From Sphagnum compactum (Eukaryota; Bryophyta; Sphagnopsida; Sphagnales): DNA of 64,000 bases. The notes under the pieces are model-generated. The model made no database searches, had not been told where the DNA came from, and saw only the letters and a program-made list of their open reading frames with translations. The stretch's first letter is position 1. Each line of letters starts with the position of its first letter. Location: assembly GCA_965153455.1 (NCBI GenBank), contig OZ234498.1:7130001-7194000 (forward strand), written 5' to 3'. Positions 61,001 to 64,000 of the stretch are shown in pieces. The translations under genes and the position numbers were made by a program.

Positions 61001-63916
61001 TCCGACATGTCCAAAGCAGTAACTCCAGAGCACATTGAATGTCTTTTCAAGATTGCATTGGGGGTCAACCATTTGATAATTGCTGAAGCTCGTCTCCCGT
61101 TTCTTTGTGCAGTTTGGAAGTTTCGTAAAAATCCAATTAAACCTAGATTTATCTGTGCAGCCAGCTCTAGTTCTCTGACTGATGTTTCTAAGTGGCTGTG
61201 TTCTTTCTTCAAAGCTATGTTTCCTATGGTCAATGACCTTTGGGTGTCTAAACTCAAAAAAGCAGATGTTCCTTGTGATAGTAGTTGGATTCTCAATGAC
61301 TCTACAGGAGTGGTGGAGGTAATAAATAATCTTAATCGTTTGAGATCTGAAATTGATAAGGTCTCCCCACTTCTGTTGCAGTCTTTTGATTTCTCAACTC
61401 TGTACACTAAAATTGACCTAGTGGATCTAAAAGCTCGTATGAGAGTTCTGATAAATAAAGTGTTTAATCGGATGCTGAAGCTTCATCGTTTTAAGTTTTT
61501 GTTGGTTCAAAAAACAGCTTTGAACTTTAGGTTTTTGTGGCTGAAAAATAAAGCAGAGATCAATTTGTTTGAAAATCTTCATAGCTTCAAAGTTGCAGAG
61601 GCTTCAGATTTGATCTCTTGGCTGGATTTCTTATTAGACAATTTGTTTCTTTGTTTTGGCCAGGGTGTTTATAGACAATGCATTGGTATCCTCATGGGTA
61701 CAAATTGTGCGGTCTATTTGGCTAATTTCTATCTCTTCACCTATGAGTTTGATTTCATTAAGCGTCTCTTGAAGAGTAACACATGTCCTGTTGTGCTTCA
61801 TAGTTTGTCCTTGGTTGGTAGGTTTGTGGATGATCTTTTTGTTCCAGATTTTCCAGATTTTGAGAACTTCATGTACCTTAACCAAGACTCTTTTGGTAGC
61901 GGCATATACCCAAAAACCTCTTGCGAGTTGAATTGTACATCTAAAGGCTTCTCTTGTAATTTCTTGGATCTAACTGTGAGCCAGAGTCCTCAAGGTTTAT
62001 CCTGTGACATTTTTGACAAACGCTCTCAACCAGAGTATGCAGGTATTGAAATGATTAGAATGCCACACGTTCATTCCAATATCTCAATGACTGCGAAGCT
62101 CGGGGTTATCAATTGTCAATTTTACAGGTTCTTGAGACTTTGTAGTTGTAAGAAGTTTTTTGTCTTCCAGATGGTCAGTCTTATTGTCTTTCTGAAGGCA
62201 AAAGGCTACCCTTTAAAAGTTCTTCTAAAGAGAACTAGAGGGTTGGTTCTTAAAGAAAAATTCCTCTTTGGAATTTCAGCTTTTGGCATTTTCAGAATGA
62301 TTTTGCTTCGGGTCATGTAAGTGGGGAGCTTTCTGTAAGCCCACTTGTTCTTTGTCTTTCCCTGTCCTTTCCCTTTCTGTCTTTCTTTGTTTCTTTGTCT
62401 GGTCTTTGTTGTGGTGTCTGTTGCTAGCCAGTAGTATGGCTGAGTCTTCCCGTTGCTTCCGGAATTGCAGCAGAAACTCAGTTCGCAGGATGGTGCTTAT
62501 CACCGGCCTTTACCCACTGTAGGGAGCTGATGAAGTCAGTGGGGAAGTTGTGATAGTTAAGTCACTATCATACATACTACTGTTGATGGTCCCTGAACAG
62601 GTGTGAGACTGGCACTTTTGTTCATACCGGTGTGTGTTTTTTGTTTTGTTTCTTGTCTTCCCTTGTTTGGTTCTTTCTGTGGCTTCCTGAGGAAGTGTTA
62701 GCCTTGCTGTTTCTTCTTCATCGTGAGAACGGAGATTTCTCTATTCTCATGAAAGATATATTGCTGAAGCTTGAAAGATACTGGGGATGCAGAACATATG
62801 GAGGAAGTAGTGAGCCTTACATTCCAGTACATCAGAATTCTGCAGCAGCAAGGTGTGGTGGAGTGGATGTTTGAAGAGGTACTAGAATTTTCTGTGACCA
62901 ATTCATTTCCTGAAGTGATGGGAATAATGGTCTTTGAGTTGCATCAACAAATCATTTATTCTAATTACCTTACTTGAGTTGCAATTTTCATCAGTGCTGA
63001 GTTAGTTGAACAAAGAGTGGAGTTTTTTCAACATGGTTGCTTATTTGTTTGCTGTAATGAAGGTGCGGGCTGTCTGTGAAATGAAGTTTCACTTTCAAGA
63101 CAAACGGCCTCCAATCTCTTATGTCACTGACCTTGCTGGAAACATGCTGGTACACTCTTAGCCTTTGCTTTGAAAGCATGAGTAAAACTTTTGGAAACTC
63201 TTCTTAGTTGGATTATGTCTATCTAAACTGGAACCCCATCATGTTTGTCAAGTTTAAGAGGCCTAGCTAGATGCCTTATTGTTCATTGCACAACAATCAA
63301 GCATGTTGCATTTGTACAATTTATCTTCCTGTGTAGCTGTACCCTCCAGAAGACTGGCTGTCAGCATCTTTGTTGCCCCGACACTTCGATGCAGAGGCAA
63401 TCACAGCGTTGATCCAGCAGCTCACGCCTGAGGTTGTGAGGTATTGAATCTCTAGCTTCCCCTGGTTTTGTCACTTATGAGATGTGCGTGCAGCCTATTG
63501 ATTGTCTACTAGACATAATACACTTTGTGTGGCCAAGTGATTCTTTTAAAAGGGCTACCTTTTTTCAATTTTGCTGAAGTCCATGTTGTATAAAAATGTA
63601 TGATCTAACATCTTTCAGTTTTTGTTCTCTTTTGTTCCTCTTTTTCTTTGTCTTCCTTTTGGGGCTATTGTCAAACAACAATAATGTGATGTAGGTAACT
63701 GCATTGTGAATGTGAACCTTCATGCCAACATGTTGAAAAGAAGGGGCTGTTTTGTGGAGTTGTGCTTGTCTGTGAGGTAACTTGAGGTTGACATTCATAT
63801 TGTGTTTTAACAGGATATTTTGGTATTCAAAACAATTTGAAGGAAAAACCTCTGAAAAGGAGCCTTGGTATGGAACGGATTACATTATCGAGAGGATTGA
63901 TAAGAAATTGCTGCAG
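58046..63916 (+). CDS. IDE-like (PXM16): Insulysin-type (M16A) zinc metallopeptidase, N-terminal half, continues past the window
   Basis: Fifteen exons: 58046-58192, 58500-58575, 58721-58788, 59040-59131, 59371-59444, 59689-59732, 59855-59906, 60010-60132, 60376-60488, 60613-60796, 60895-60987, 62793-62878, 63063-63149, 63337-63440 and 63814-63916. They give 482 aa in frame, about half of a ~970-1000 aa enzyme. An acidic run (residues 6-14) precedes the catalytic domain. The inverted zinc motif HFLEH is at 72-76 (H72, E75, H76), and the third ligand is the Glu of NAVDSE (E153). Then come [58 protein letters not shown] and [18 protein letters not shown]. The family degrades short peptides; the plant member PXM16 is peroxisomal, but the C-terminal signal lies outside the window. 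All borders are GT-AG. Intron 11 (1.8 kb) contains a Penelope-like RT. Confidence 0.93.
61007..62320 (+). mobile_element. Penelope-like element: intact reverse transcriptase ORF in intron 11 of the protease gene
   Basis: 437 codons open from ATG to TAA, same strand as the host gene, starting only 19 bp after the 5' splice site (60988). RT landmarks in order: [20 protein letters not shown] (30-49), catalytic Asp strand [10 protein letters not shown] (127-136), [17 protein letters not shown] (227-243), RFVDDL with the double Asp (272-277), NFLDLTVS (318-325), and the thumb region to [15 protein letters not shown] (398-411). The finger and GTNCAxYLAN blocks are characteristic of Penelope-like elements, not LTR, LINE or group II RTs. 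The stop comes about 25 residues after the thumb, so the C-terminal GIY-YIG endonuclease of canonical Penelope is absent. The N-terminal region is short too, so the copy is 5'-truncated, endonuclease-less, or of the type with an N-terminal endonuclease now lost. No RT motif is broken. Confidence 0.85.
62321..62792 (+). other. Penelope element 3' region and end of intron 11
   Basis: T/C-rich sequence (CTTTGTCTTTCCCTGTCC and similar) after the RT stop, with no further coding sequence. The element's 3' boundary and a target duplication could not be fixed. The splice acceptor is GGGGATGCAG (AG at 62791-62792), followed by exon 12 [14 protein letters not shown]. Confidence 0.5.
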
Positions 63917-64000
63917 GTACAAATTTTTTTCTTCCATCTCCTCTGCATCTGTACAGATTTCAAGGGCTGTCTTCTTCATGCTGTAGCAATAAACAAGGGT
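63917..64000 (+). other. Start of intron 15 of the protease gene
   Basis: GTACAA donor at 63917. The window ends inside the intron. Confidence 0.7.

Noticed and set aside
61079-62771. 12-bp direct repeat ATTGCTGAAGCT (61079-61090 and 62760-62771) as the Penelope target duplication
   Set aside because: The left copy lies inside the RT ORF, after residues that look like genuine RT sequence, so it cannot bound the element. Probably chance.

Overview
This is plant nuclear DNA. It is AT-rich, its genes are split by GT-AG introns, and it holds three recognisable host genes in a sea of degraded transposons and minisatellites. I cannot name the species. An intact Penelope-type reverse transcriptase inside a gene, the compact introns of the right-hand genes and the very AT-rich spacers fit a non-flowering land plant (fern, lycophyte or bryophyte) better than a crop-type angiosperm. 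That is an inference from character, not a match.

Layout. 1-5.3 kb: a ~155-bp CACTA-type MITE and broken coding remnants, including a piece that resembles the motif I region of a DNA methyltransferase. 6.3-8.6 kb: copy A of a repeat element built from a tRNA-like head, a long TTAAACC-type array and TAGG-rich tracts. 8.7-11.1 kb: a second MITE and a hAT transposase remnant. 14.9-17.9 kb: a non-autonomous CACTA element. 19.3 kb: an unassigned coding-like exon. 22.5 kb: a third MITE. 28.96-31.39 kb: a complete six-exon gene for the mitochondrial outer-membrane porin VDAC (276 aa). 32.9-35.8 kb: a second CACTA element, carrying a large imperfect palindrome. 36.7-38.7 kb: copy B of the TTAAACC element. 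38.9-44.7 kb: a third CACTA element, carrying a GC-richer intact small ORF. 44.7-48.3 kb: methyltransferase-like remnants and a dead PIF/Harbinger transposase.

From 50 kb onward the sequence becomes gene-dense. A complete ten-exon 3-hydroxyisobutyryl-CoA hydrolase-like gene (390 aa) lies at 50.95-54.70 kb, with a GC-AG intron and a TIR-bounded insert in intron 2. The first 15 exons (482 aa) of an insulysin-type M16 zinc metallopeptidase run from 58.05 kb off the right edge. Intron 11 of that gene holds a Penelope-like element with an uninterrupted 437-aa reverse transcriptase in the same orientation.

The host genes are functionally unrelated: membrane channel, acyl-CoA thioester hydrolase of the valine-degradation type, and peptide-degrading protease. 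The most notable structures are three CACTA elements bounded by 3-bp duplications, each carrying its own private satellite; the intronic Penelope RT; the unassigned ORF in the third CACTA element; and the CACTA insertion into a methyltransferase-like sequence. No rRNA, intact tRNA gene or CRISPR array was seen.
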